A DNA stretch of 64,000 bases from Pseudoalteromonas sp. NBT06-2 (lineage in GTDB: Bacteria > Pseudomonadota > Gammaproteobacteria > Enterobacterales > Alteromonadaceae), in assembly GCF_002276045.1 (NCBI RefSeq), contig NZ_NQMR01000026.1:17621-81620 (forward strand). Reading direction: 5' to 3'. The position numbers were made by a program, and so were the translations under genes. Position 1 is the first letter of the stretch; each line of letters begins with the position of its first letter. This document shows, in pieces, positions 56,352-64,000 of this stretch. The notes under the pieces are model-generated. The model did no database searches and was not told the DNA's origin. It saw only the letters and a list, made by a program, of their open reading frames with translations.

Positions 56352-57815
56352 TTATTCTCCTACGTTAAACCATTTATGGCCTTTTTGAATAAGTAATTCA
56401 TCAGCAGCTTCAGGCCCCCAAGTACCTGCTCTGTATAGCGACGGAGTACCTTCTTTTTCCCACTTTTCAATAATAGGATCAATCCAAGCCCACGCTTGCT
56501 TTACTTCATTTCTATGAATAAATAGCGCAGGGTTATTTGCTGCTGCATCTAGCATTAATCGTTTGTATGCATCTGAATGAAAACCATTAGTATAATCTTT
56601 AGACAAATCTAAATTTAATGTAACTGGCTCTAATTGCATATCTAAACTATCTAGACGTTTTGACATCAGAGTCAATTGAATGCTTTCTTCAGGCTGCAAA
56701 CGAATAATTAAACGATTAGGTTCAATATTACCCACATTATTTTGATATACATTATGAGATACAGGCTTATATTCTACGATAATTTCAGCACAACGCTTTT
56801 TCATACGTTTACCAGTACGTAAGTAAAAAGGTACGCCAGACCAACGCCAGTTATCAATGTTTGCCCTGATAGCAACAAAAGTTTCTGTATGTGATGCTGT
56901 TGTCAGCTCTTCTAAATAACCAGGTACAACTTTACCATCTAGCTCACCTGGTACATATTGGCCACGAACGACATTTTCATCAACAGCTTCGTCGACTAAA
57001 GGACGTAATGATTCTAAAACTTTAAGCTTTTCTGTACGTATGCTGTTAGCACATAATTTATTTGGTGATTCCATTGCAACTAAACATAGTAACTGTAATA
57101 AATGGTTTTGAACCATATCACGCAATGCACCTGCTTTATCATAAAAACCAGCTCGAGTTTCAAGGCCAACGGTTTCAGAGATACTGATTTGAATATTATC
57201 TATGGTTTTAGCGTCCCATAAGTTTTCAAAAATAACATTAGAAAAACGTAATGCCATTAAGTTTTGAACTGTTTCTTTACCTAAATAATGATCAATACGG
57301 AAGATTTGATCTTCTTCAAAATATTCAGCCACTTTAGCATTAATCACTTCAGCCGATTCACCACAATATCCAATTGGCTTTTCAACAACAACACGTGATG
57401 TTGTTGTAATTAAATTCATTTGTGATAAAACTTCAGAACAGCTACCGTAAACAGCTGGCGGTAGAGATAAGTAAAAAACACGTGATTTATCTAATGAATC
57501 AGTTTCTAGCATGGCTTTTAACGCTTTCCAACCATCATTAACTTCAGTCACGTTAAGTGCTAAAGGCTTAATAAAAACACTGAATTTCTGCCAGTCTTTT
57601 TTATTGTATTCCCCTTGTGATAAATGATCTTGCAAACCTTGATTTACTTTCTCTAAAAATTCTTGCTCATTTGCCAATTCACGTACCGTAGGCACTATTC
57701 GAGAGCCCTCTGGTAAATTGCCTTCTTGATATGCACGATACATTGCAGGTAGTAATTTACGAAGTGATAAGTCTCCCCCGCCACCAAAAATTACAATATC
57801 AAATGGATTAAGCAT
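56352..57815 (-). CDS. zwf: glucose-6-phosphate 1-dehydrogenase
   Basis: 487 residues from the ATG at 57815 (MLNPFDIVIFGGGGDLS), with AAGAGA 7-12 bp upstream; a longer frame to 57881 would run into the palindrome and is unlikely. NADP loop GGGGDLSLRKLLPA, substrate-binding FRIDHYLGKETVQNL, and VVVEKPIGYC are intact. It oxidises glucose-6-phosphate to 6-phosphogluconolactone for the pentose-phosphate or Entner-Doudoroff route. Neither pgl nor edd follows here. A perfect 18-bp palindrome lies 66 bp upstream and probably controls it. Confidence 0.96.
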   Translation of the reverse strand: MLNPFDIVIFGGGGDLSLRKLLPAMYRAYQEGNLPEGSRIVPTVRELANEQEFLEKVNQGLQDHLSQGEYNKKDWQKFSVFIKPLALNVTEVNDGWKALKAMLETDSLDKSRVFYLSLPPAVYGSCSEVLSQMNLITTTSRVVVEKPIGYCGESAEVINAKVAEYFEEDQIFRIDHYLGKETVQNLMALRFSNVIFENLWDAKTIDNIQISISETVGLETRAGFYDKAGALRDMVQNHLLQLLCLVAMESPNKLCANSIRTEKLKVLESLRPLVDEAVDENVVRGQYVPGELDGKVVPGYLEELTTASHTETFVAIRANIDNWRWSGVPFYLRTGKRMKKRCAEIIVEYKPVSHNVYQNNVGNIEPNRLIIRLQPEESIQLTLMSKRLDSLDMQLEPVTLNLDLSKDYTNGFHSDAYKRLMLDAAANNPALFIHRNEVKQAWAWIDPIIEKWEKEGTPSLYRAGTWGPEAADELLIQKGHKWFNVGE

Positions 57816-57880
57816 GATTATTCTCTTATTAACAAAGCTAAGTAATGCACTTTTGTGCAGATAGACTAACAATAAACACA

Positions 57881-57898
57881 ATTGACACCGGTGTCAAT
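57881..57898. promoter_or_regulatory. perfect 18-bp palindrome upstream of zwf
   Basis: ATTGACACCGGTGTCAAT is a perfect palindrome with a central CCGG, the hallmark of LacI-family operators. It is placed 66 bp before the zwf ATG. A LacI-type sugar-responsive regulator is inferred; none is encoded in this window. Confidence 0.75.
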
Positions 57899-58225
57899 CT
57901 CGTTTAAGTCAGGCTATGTTATTTTAATAATTGCAATTATAAAATATATCTTCTTCATGGTCATTTCATATATACCAATTTTAACATTTAAATCTTTAAT
58001 TCAACTGTTTTAAAACACTTAATAATAATTTCAATTAAATTAAGTTAAAAACCTGATTTTTAAGTTAATTACTATAAAGAACATGGGTAAGTTGCACAAG
58101 AAACAGGGGAGAAATCGATTGCTTCATAATACGCTTCATTAACAATTAGATTTTTATAAAATTTTCTATCCCTTGCATTAAGTTACTTAATTTGCTGAGT
58201 AATGAAGCTCACTGAGACCCCGTGT

Positions 58226-58423
58226 TCAAAACTTAAAAAGCGGCGATTTCACAAGCCGCGCATCCAAAATATCTTGCCATAAATACATCGCGGCTTTTTT
58301 AACCTTCCTCAAATCAGTTCCCGAAACCTCATAAATATCAGCCACAATGTCCGTAATAACTGCCATAGTTAGTTCTGGTTTTAATAAATGACTTTTAAAC
58401 TTATTTTTGATCTTTAATTTCAT
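58226..58423 (-). CDS. small hypothetical frame beside the MITE
   Basis: 65 residues, no family recognised: a basic N-terminus (MKLKIKNKFKSHLLKPEL), then MAVITDIVADIYEVSGTDLRKVKKAAMYLWQDILDARL. The second Met may be the real start. Its first codon lies immediately next to the left end of the MITE-like element (58425), so the gene may have been truncated at its 5' end or lie under a promoter supplied by the insertion. Low confidence. Confidence 0.35.
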   Translation of the reverse strand: MKLKIKNKFKSHLLKPELTMAVITDIVADIYEVSGTDLRKVKKAAMYLWQDILDARLVKSPLFKF

Positions 58424-58424
58424 C

Positions 58425-58737
58425 TATACCCAAACCACTTCAAGATGCAGGATTCAGTTGGAATTAGAAATGCTTTAGGCAAGGCATTGATTGAAGAACA
58501 TGGTTATTCCCTTTTCAAAATCAATAACGCTGCATAAAGTATTTATAAACCAACCTTACAGGGACTTCTGAGCAAATCATGCTCGTTGTTGCCTGCATGG
58601 ATGTAGGTACTAGAGCAATGCAGGAGCATATTGCCGGTCCATCTTTTTTTAAGGGAGTAACCATTAATGCAAAGATGCGCCTAGATCATGAATTGCTCAG
58701 CAGTCCTGAACCTCACATCTTGAAGTGGCTTGGGTAT
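58425..58737. mobile_element. MITE-like element (repeat-B) with terminal inverted repeats
   Basis: TATACCCAAACCACTTCAAG (left end, continuing GATG) and its mirror CATC-TTGAAGTGGCTTGGGTATA at 58715-58737 match at about 22 of 23 positions. The 313-bp interior has no intact gene; a 65-residue frame at 58579-58776 is fortuitous. Degenerate relatives lie at 38222-38425 and possibly 49317. It is a non-autonomous element whose transposase is not in this window. Confidence 0.78.
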
Positions 58738-58805
58738 ATACACTTAGGTTATAGTTATCTTATTTATTTGAAATAGATTTTATATATCTGTAGGTTAATT
58801 TGTTT

Positions 58806-58820
58806 AACACACAGTGTGTT
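58806..58820. promoter_or_regulatory. inverted repeat upstream of ggt
   Basis: AACACAC-A-GTGTGTT, arms perfect, 117 bp before the ATG of gamma-glutamyltransferase. Possible operator or leader hairpin. Confidence 0.35.
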
Positions 58821-58936
58821 TATATCGCTGTCAGTTTTTTAATCAAATATCAATGTTAAGTACAATGTATTTAGTGATTTAAAGATTGAGCTTAAATCAA
58901 GTATTATGTATGAGTTTTTCAGTAGGATAATAATAA

Positions 58937-60700
58937 ATGGTAAAACAAAAACGCCTCACAGTTAAAAAATTAGCTTTAAGTGCACTCTTATTGATAAGTG
59001 CGGGTCAATTGTATGCTGCAACAAAAAGTCATATTGATGATAGCGCTGCAATTATTAGATATGACACCATACATCATCCTGTTATTGGCAAAGGTGGCAT
59101 GGTTTCAAGCCAACGTATGATCGCCAGTGAAATTGGTGCTCAGATATTAGAACAAGGCGGAAATGCGATTGATGCAGCGGTTGCAACAGGTATAGCTTTA
59201 GCTGTTGTATTACCAAGAGCTGGCAACTTAGGTGGTGGTGGCTTTATGCTTGCGTATATTGCTGAAGAAAATAAAACCATAGCAATCGATTATCGTGAGA
59301 TGGCGCCTAAAAAAGCACATAGAGATATGTTTTTAGACACAGAAGGTAATGTAGATAATAGTAAAGCACGTTTTAGTCATTTATCATCGGGTGTACCAGG
59401 CACTGTTGCAGGTTTATCATATGCCTTAGAAAAATATGGCTCTATGAGTTGGAAGCAAGTGATCACGCCAGCTATACAGCTAGCTGAGAAAGGCTTTTTA
59501 GTTTCATATGATTTATCAGAAAACCTGAAAAGTCGTAAAGCTTGGCTTACTTCAAACAAAGCAACAGCCGAGGCTTATTTTAAAGCTGGTGGAGAAAGTT
59601 ACCAGCCAGGGGAAACCTTAGTTCAATCAGACCTTGCTTGGACTTTGAAACGCCTTGCTGAAAAAGGTCCATCTGAATTTTACCAAGGAGAAATTGCTAA
59701 GCGTATTGTCAATGATATGGCTAAAAATGGCGGTTTGATCACACTTGATGACATGGCTAAATACAAAGTGGCCCAAAGAGAAGCGATAACAACTACTTAT
59801 AATGGTTATCAAGTTGCTTCCATGCCACCAACGAGTTCAGGTGGCGTACACATAGCACAAATGCTTAATATTTTGGAACATTTTCCTTTGAAAGAAATGG
59901 GATATGGCAGTGCAGATGCAACCCATTTACTTTCAGAAGTGATGAAACTTGCTTATGCAGATAGAAGTGAATATTTAGGGGATCCAGAACACTTTAATGT
60001 ACCAATTAAAGGCATTACGAGTAAGTTATATGCCAAAGAATTAGCAAATAAAATATCACTATCAAAAGCAAAGCCTTCTAGTGAAATCAAACCTGGAAAC
60101 CCAGCCCCTTATGAAAGTCCTGATACAACACATTTTTCTGTAATGGATAAATATGGCAATGCAGTATCGAATACCTACACTCTAAATTTTTCATATGGCT
60201 CAGGCATAGTTATCCCAAAAACGGGTATATTAATGAATAATGAAATGGATGATTTTTCATCTAAACCTGGTGTGCCTAATGGATTTGGTTTAATTGGTGG
60301 CGAAGCTAATTCAATTCAACCATATAAACGTCCACTTAGTTCCATGACACCCACTATGATTTTTAAAGATAATAAACCTTATGTGATTACCGGAAGTCCA
60401 GGTGGCAGCCGAATAATTACCACGGTTTTACAAGTGTTAATAAATGTGATGGATCATGATATGAATATAGCAGAGGCAGTTCATGCGCCTAGAGTTCATC
60501 ATCAATGGTTACCCGATCGACTCGAGTTTGAAGCTGGATTTAGTCCTGATACTTTAAAACTATTAGAAGCTAAAGGACAAAATATTAAACCAGGTAAAAC
60601 CATGGGCAGTGTTCAATCTATTATGTTTAATAATGGTTTGTTCTATGGAGTATCAGATCCGCGTCGACCTGATGCTGGCACAGTTGCTGTTAAACTGTAA
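58937..60700 (+). CDS. ggt: gamma-glutamyltransferase
   Basis: 587 residues, periplasmic, with signal peptide ALLLISAGQLYAA (cut about residue 27). The self-processing site and catalytic Thr are in ESPDTTHFSVMDKYGNAVSNTYTLNF (Thr397), the start of the small subunit. Substrate-binding elements are RAGNLGGGGFM, MNNEMDDFSS and LSSMTPTMIF, with GSPGGSRIITTV. It cleaves glutathione and other gamma-glutamyl compounds and transfers the gamma-glutamyl group. It is monocistronic. Confidence 0.96.
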   Translation: MVKQKRLTVKKLALSALLLISAGQLYAATKSHIDDSAAIIRYDTIHHPVIGKGGMVSSQRMIASEIGAQILEQGGNAIDAAVATGIALAVVLPRAGNLGGGGFMLAYIAEENKTIAIDYREMAPKKAHRDMFLDTEGNVDNSKARFSHLSSGVPGTVAGLSYALEKYGSMSWKQVITPAIQLAEKGFLVSYDLSENLKSRKAWLTSNKATAEAYFKAGGESYQPGETLVQSDLAWTLKRLAEKGPSEFYQGEIAKRIVNDMAKNGGLITLDDMAKYKVAQREAITTTYNGYQVASMPPTSSGGVHIAQMLNILEHFPLKEMGYGSADATHLLSEVMKLAYADRSEYLGDPEHFNVPIKGITSKLYAKELANKISLSKAKPSSEIKPGNPAPYESPDTTHFSVMDKYGNAVSNTYTLNFSYGSGIVIPKTGILMNNEMDDFSSKPGVPNGFGLIGGEANSIQPYKRPLSSMTPTMIFKDNKPYVITGSPGGSRIITTVLQVLINVMDHDMNIAEAVHAPRVHHQWLPDRLEFEAGFSPDTLKLLEAKGQNIKPGKTMGSVQSIMFNNGLFYGVSDPRRPDAGTVAVKL

Positions 60701-60781
60701 ATTTTCAACCTTATAATCGTTAAAGTGAAACGAATGGGAATTTACTGAAATATATTCCCATCTTGCTCGGTAACAAATATA

Positions 60782-60810
60782 GATAGGTGTCGCGCAGCCG
60801 ACACCTTATC
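60782..60810. repeat. inverted repeat with GGTGTCG stem
   Basis: GATAGGTGTCG pairs with CGACACCTTATC (one bulged T) around CGCAGC, giving an 11-bp stem about 80 bp after the ggt stop. With no T-run it looks like an extragenic palindrome rather than a standard terminator. Confidence 0.5.
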
Positions 60811-60944
60811 TTAGCCCGAGTCTAAGTTGCATGACTTATTTAAAAATGGCTGAGGTCTGTTGATCCTAAAGGAATCGCTAGCTTAGCGTAAGAAGCTATC
60901 CATGAAATCATGTGATTAACCAAAGCCAATCAAAAAAACATGAA

Positions 60945-62687
60945 CTAAATAAAATTAGTTATCCCAATATCATCCACAATAATAGATATTGCTTTTTTTG
61001 GTTCAAAAATAAGCACAATTTCTAATTCGCTTTCTTTACTGATTGGTTTGTTCAGCTCAAGAGGAATCGTAACCGTTTGTAATACAGGCTCTGTCGGTGC
61101 ATACCTTAAATCACCTTTTTCAAGCTCTGAAAAATCAGAAACTAATAGAGGAGCAAGGCTCCCTGCATTAGTCAAACCTTGCTTATATACTAAAACTGAT
61201 TTATCAAATACCTCTACTCGAGCATCAGATAGTAAATTGTATGAATGGCAACCATTATGATCTTGTGAATCTAGTTGAGCTAAAGAAAAATGCAAATTAA
61301 ACTTTAAATTGTGCTTATCAAATAGTAACTTAGCCTTTAAAAGTTTAATATTCAATCGAGTCTCAGTTCCTTGGATTAGGTCAATTTTTAAAATATTATT
61401 GGCCGTTTTAGTTCCGTTACGCAACCGTTCTACCGCCACATTACTCTGAGCTTTTGTTGATATTTTATGGGATAGAGTTGTAAACATATTTTCTGTGTTA
61501 GATATACTTTCAAAATCCTCTATCATTTTGAAATCAGAAGACATATGACGACTAACATAAATATCTTCTGGTAGCTCAAATTCATGAATTACAGGGTTAT
61601 GAAGTATGTTTTTATAACCCTCTTTATTCGATAAGGTCACTTCTAAAAAAGCAGAAACAAAAACTTTGGTTAAATGCTCTTGTTGTTCTGATGACAGTAA
61701 TTTCGAATAAAAGTCTTGTTTGCTACCCCAATGAAAATTATCAGACATATTTTCATTGAAGTTTATGTGATTAGCGCGGTAGATATAAATCGACTGCTTA
61801 AAGTAGTTTTCATCATGATCATCGAATTGAGTTCGATTCCACTGTTGGCTACCAAGAAACTGATAAACATCTGCATCGTGTCCACCTTGTAAAACAAGAT
61901 AATTAACATTTTTTAAGATATTTCTCCCATGAGCGTGTTGATATTGCCCATCCATAGGCGCTAACGCGATAACTGATTTGATACCAAAACCAAAATTTAC
62001 CTTATAATTACTATTTGGTAAATTATTCCATTGGTTGAATGACGCAGCCAAAGCAACAGCCTCACCTCCTCTAGACATCCCAACTAGAGCAATATTATCT
62101 AAATCTAGTTTTCCAAAAAAAGAGTGGCCTTTTTGAGTATTCCATTTCCGTAATAAGTTAAGGTGCTCAAGTAAAATCCAGCCTCGAGCACCATTTTCTC
62201 CTCTCAAATCATTCAAATAAGTTTGATTTACTTGTACTACGACATGACCTCGGCTAGCAAGTAATTCGCCAAGGTAATCAAAACCTGGTGCAGAGTTGCC
62301 ATGAGTTAATAATACAAGGGGTAAGGGGTCGTTTTCTAATGGCAACCAAACTTTAGCCTCAAGCGGCAAGTTTTTGTGATTAAATTCATGATAAGCATTA
62401 TATTTATATCCTTGATTTCTTGAATAGTTTTCAAGGAATCTAGGTAAATTAACTGTCGGAGCAATGATATCCGGTTTTGAGATACTAAATAAAAATGGTC
62501 TCTGTCCATAATTAACCACTTGGTATCTATATTCACCTTTTTTTGCTGGATTAGGAAGCTCACCCGCAGAGGTATTTGGCTGATGATATTTATCAATAAC
62601 ACAATTTAAAATATCTGAGGCTGATGTCGCACATGAACCTGTAATTATAACTAGAATTAATAATAAATAAAAAAAATGGGCAATCAT
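60945..62687 (-). CDS. alpha/beta-hydrolase with C-terminal beta domain, probable lipoprotein
   Basis: 580 residues from the ATG at 62687, preceded by AAGGA at 8 bp; an upstream frame to 62735 is unlikely. The leader MIAHFFYLLLILVIITGSC has a plausible lipobox (Cys19). The alpha/beta-hydrolase domain (about 40-370) has the LTHGNSAPGFDYLGELLASRGHVVVQVNQ oxyanion and core strands, GMSRGGEA (nucleophile Ser), LAPMDGQYQ and a late His candidate (ANHINF). A C-terminal beta-rich region of about 200 residues follows, with no recognised domain. It may be a secreted esterase or lipase; the substrate is unknown. Confidence 0.78.
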   Translation of the reverse strand: MIAHFFYLLLILVIITGSCATSASDILNCVIDKYHQPNTSAGELPNPAKKGEYRYQVVNYGQRPFLFSISKPDIIAPTVNLPRFLENYSRNQGYKYNAYHEFNHKNLPLEAKVWLPLENDPLPLVLLTHGNSAPGFDYLGELLASRGHVVVQVNQTYLNDLRGENGARGWILLEHLNLLRKWNTQKGHSFFGKLDLDNIALVGMSRGGEAVALAASFNQWNNLPNSNYKVNFGFGIKSVIALAPMDGQYQHAHGRNILKNVNYLVLQGGHDADVYQFLGSQQWNRTQFDDHDENYFKQSIYIYRANHINFNENMSDNFHWGSKQDFYSKLLSSEQQEHLTKVFVSAFLEVTLSNKEGYKNILHNPVIHEFELPEDIYVSRHMSSDFKMIEDFESISNTENMFTTLSHKISTKAQSNVAVERLRNGTKTANNILKIDLIQGTETRLNIKLLKAKLLFDKHNLKFNLHFSLAQLDSQDHNGCHSYNLLSDARVEVFDKSVLVYKQGLTNAGSLAPLLVSDFSELEKGDLRYAPTEPVLQTVTIPLELNKPISKESELEIVLIFEPKKAISIIVDDIGITNFI

Positions 62688-62778
62688 AAAAATTTTCCTT
62701 AATATAAGAATTTGGTCTTGAATAGAAAGTAACACGAGCTATTAAAAGCGACATATATCTTTTTTAAAGACTGTATAA

Positions 62779-63030
62779 CTTAAGACGCAAGAACATCAAT
62801 TAAGGTTTAAACCAATTGAAAAAATACTCGTAAAAGATTGCACTAAAAATAAAGTCAATGAAACATACATGGTGATTATCAATTTTGTTTTAAGAAACCC
62901 CATAAAGGAAGTGAAGATTTATGCCTGCAATGTCGGAAGAACTGCCTTTATAAAAATTAATGCTAACATCTTAAATCCAAATAAATCAGGTAATCTGTCG
63001 GCTTCTCTTTATCGATATTATATAGAATAA
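62779..63030 (+). pseudogene. open frame without start codon, possible gene remnant
   Basis: 84 open codons from a stop at 62776 to a stop at 63030 read KTQEHQLRFKPIEKILVKD...VIINFVLRNPIKEVKIYACNVGRTAFIKINANILNPNKSGNLSASLYRYYIE. The only ATG is at 62869 (53 residues). The second half looks like one Ig-like or beta-sandwich unit. I cannot assign it; it may be the end of a deleted gene. Confidence 0.3.
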
Positions 63031-63076
63031 ACATTTTACGGAAAAATTTTTTCAGCTACATTAAGATATTATCTTG

Positions 63077-63250
63077 ATGAAATTACAACCAATCAAAAAA
63101 GATGCAAATAATTATCATTTAGATGTTGACATGAGGGTTATTCTAACTGATAATCATTATCAACGAAACGCAGTACCTAACCTCAGACCACAAGGACGAC
63201 ATTTTGGCAGGAAGCCAAGCTTATTTAGATTTAAAGAAAGAAACCTGTAA
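63077..63250 (+). CDS. 57-aa basic hypothetical protein
   Basis: 57 residues from an ATG at 63077: MKLQPIKKDANNYHLDVDMR, then VILTDNHYQRNAVPNLRPQG and RHFGRKPSLFRFKERNL. No family recognised. It is strongly basic toward the C-terminus, as in some nucleic-acid-binding or ribosome-associated peptides. No strong ribosome-binding site. A terminator lies 130 bp downstream at 63383. The codons DNHYQ create a Fur-box-like palindrome by chance. Moderately plausible. Confidence 0.42.
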   Translation: MKLQPIKKDANNYHLDVDMRVILTDNHYQRNAVPNLRPQGRHFGRKPSLFRFKERNL

Positions 63251-63702
63251 ACGTTAAGCAGTACGTTAAACTGTGAGGTCATTGATAATCTAGTATCTAC
63301 CGCCCCTTGATATTGAACTATTGATGATTGACTCTTATTACTTGCTACTTGCTCATATCGGTGACGGTTGATATGAATTCCCAAAAAAGCCCTATAGGGC
63401 TTTTTTTTTACCTATTACTTTATATTTGTTTTAGTTATAAACTATCCACAGGCATTATCCCAATGACTTTGAGCATGATTAAAACAGGTAAAACCCGTTG
63501 AATATAATCTCCTGCGATATAAGTTTTATCTCTGCTAACTTAAACTCTCATTCTTACGCTTGTTTAATCTGTTTTACGATTACGACATAAGTATCATCGA
63601 AACTTATCTTATTGGTTCAGATAATAATCAATATTTTCATAATATCGAATGCTTTTAACTGTCACACCAGCCATTACTGAAAGTTAGAAAATATATAAGT
63701 GA
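63251..63702. other. 452-bp region after the small gene
   Basis: Contains the terminator at 63383-63409 and no convincing gene. A minus-strand frame at 63160-63384 overlaps both the terminator and the basic small gene and is not credible. Confidence 0.45.
63383..63409. terminator. strong bidirectional terminator
   Basis: A6-GCCC-TATA-GGGC-T9, a perfect stem with T-runs on both strands. It could end the 57-aa gene on the plus strand and the LysE-family gene on the minus strand. Confidence 0.88.
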
Positions 63703-64000
63703 TTATTTATTTGTAGCTAAACGAGTTGCTAAACCCAAAAAGATAAAGCCTAGCAAACCATCTATGTGACGACCCAGATTGAATTTATTACCTACTAACT
63801 TACCAAATTGGCTAAACGAAAGTGCAAACACTACATTTGAAAACAACCCAATAACACTTAGCAATACACCGAGAAAAATAATTTGAATTGATAATGCAGA
63901 GTTGCCAGTTGTAAATTGAGGTAAAAACAAACTAAAAAATAGTAAAGCTTTAGGATTCAATAGATTATTAAAAAATCCTGTAACACCTCAATAACCCGTG
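63703..64000 (-). pseudogene. C-terminal part of a LysE-family exporter, with in-frame stop
   Basis: The gene enters from the right edge. In the family frame it reads T-G-Y-stop-GVTGFFNNLLNPKALLFFSLFLPQF, then three more membrane helices to the stop at 63703. GFFNNLLNPKALLFF is the central LysE/RhtB signature. A TGA at 63986-63988 interrupts just before it, where the family normally has a basic residue. Unless the stop is a sequencing error or the rest starts at an internal TTG, the exporter is inactive. The N-terminal half lies outside the window. Confidence 0.75.

Noticed and set aside
58579..58776. 65-residue plus-strand frame
   Set aside because: It lies inside the MITE-like element and runs out through its right end.
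63148..63162. TGATAATCATTATCA, a perfect-looking Fur box
   Set aside because: It lies inside the open 57-codon frame, where the codons for Asp-Asn-His-Tyr-Gln generate it. No iron gene follows it at promoter distance, so coincidence is more likely.
63160..63384. 74-residue minus-strand frame
   Set aside because: It is antisense to the 57-aa gene and ends at the strong terminator, with no recognised family.

Overview
The window looks like a chromosome segment of a low-GC marine gammaproteobacterium of the Alteromonadales, probably Colwelliaceae or a close relative. This is inference from gene content: an etf/acyl-CoA dehydrogenase operon, TonB-dependent receptors, a MshQ-like gene remnant, NrtS, dodecin, GGDEF and LytTR regulators, secreted PKD/chitin-binding-type proteases and many dispersed short repeats. 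I saw no rRNA, tRNA or CRISPR array.

Region 1-16300 is the most striking part. It is a single minus-strand run of 13 tightly packed, often overlapping genes that reads from a predicted outer-membrane barrel protein (15248-16300) off the left edge of the window. It encodes a processive family-2 glycosyltransferase related to cellulose synthases, three DUF3131 paralogues (two lipoproteins and one membrane-anchored), a GH9 endoglucanase-like protein, a GH2 glycosidase lipoprotein, a sugar-nucleotide pyrophosphorylase, an OpgC-like membrane acyltransferase and a secreted esterase. Inside it lies a complete partner-switching module: a receiver-PP2C phosphatase, a STAS antagonist and an RsbW-like kinase. 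I read it as a polysaccharide (probably beta-glucan) synthesis, trimming, acylation and export locus carrying its own post-translational switch. The receiver is unusual because Glu replaces the phospho-accepting Asp.

Region 16300-31700 holds small regulatory and accessory units: a LytS/LytTR two-component pair, a solitary IS200-type transposase, a GAF-GGDEF cyclase, a GST, a VOC protein, an acyl-CoA dehydrogenase, a glycosyltransferase/PAP2 pair, dodecin, an nrtS-soluble chemoreceptor-113-aa operon, and a short GlpD-like oxidase. Several genes here are visibly decaying: a 16-bp tandem duplication breaks a small gene at 23.2 kb, a UPF0145-like remnant sits at 23.6 kb, and a TonB-receptor tail lies at 26.5 kb.

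Region 31800-46300 contains an intact TonB-dependent receptor, a trypsin-fold protease with paired PKD and chitin-binding-type modules, a fatty-acid/branched-chain oxidation operon (acyl-CoA dehydrogenase, etfB, etfA, ETF-ubiquinone oxidoreductase) divergent from an AraC regulator, and a 6-phosphofructokinase. At 46.3-49.2 kb a MshQ-like adhesin gene has been broken by several frameshifts and stops.

Region 49900-60700 is mainly nucleoside and sugar metabolism. A udk-nupC-2OG-oxygenase operon faces deoB-deoD, and two identical GGACA-AA-TGTCC inverted repeats lie between them. zwf follows, with a perfect 18-bp LacI-type palindrome just upstream, then gamma-glutamyltransferase. The window ends with an alpha/beta-hydrolase lipoprotein, two small unassigned reading frames and the C-terminal part of a LysE-family exporter that carries an in-frame stop.

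Two dispersed repeat families occur in the intergenic DNA: a 120-130 bp element (four full or partial copies) and a 313-bp MITE-like element with about 23-bp terminal inverted repeats.
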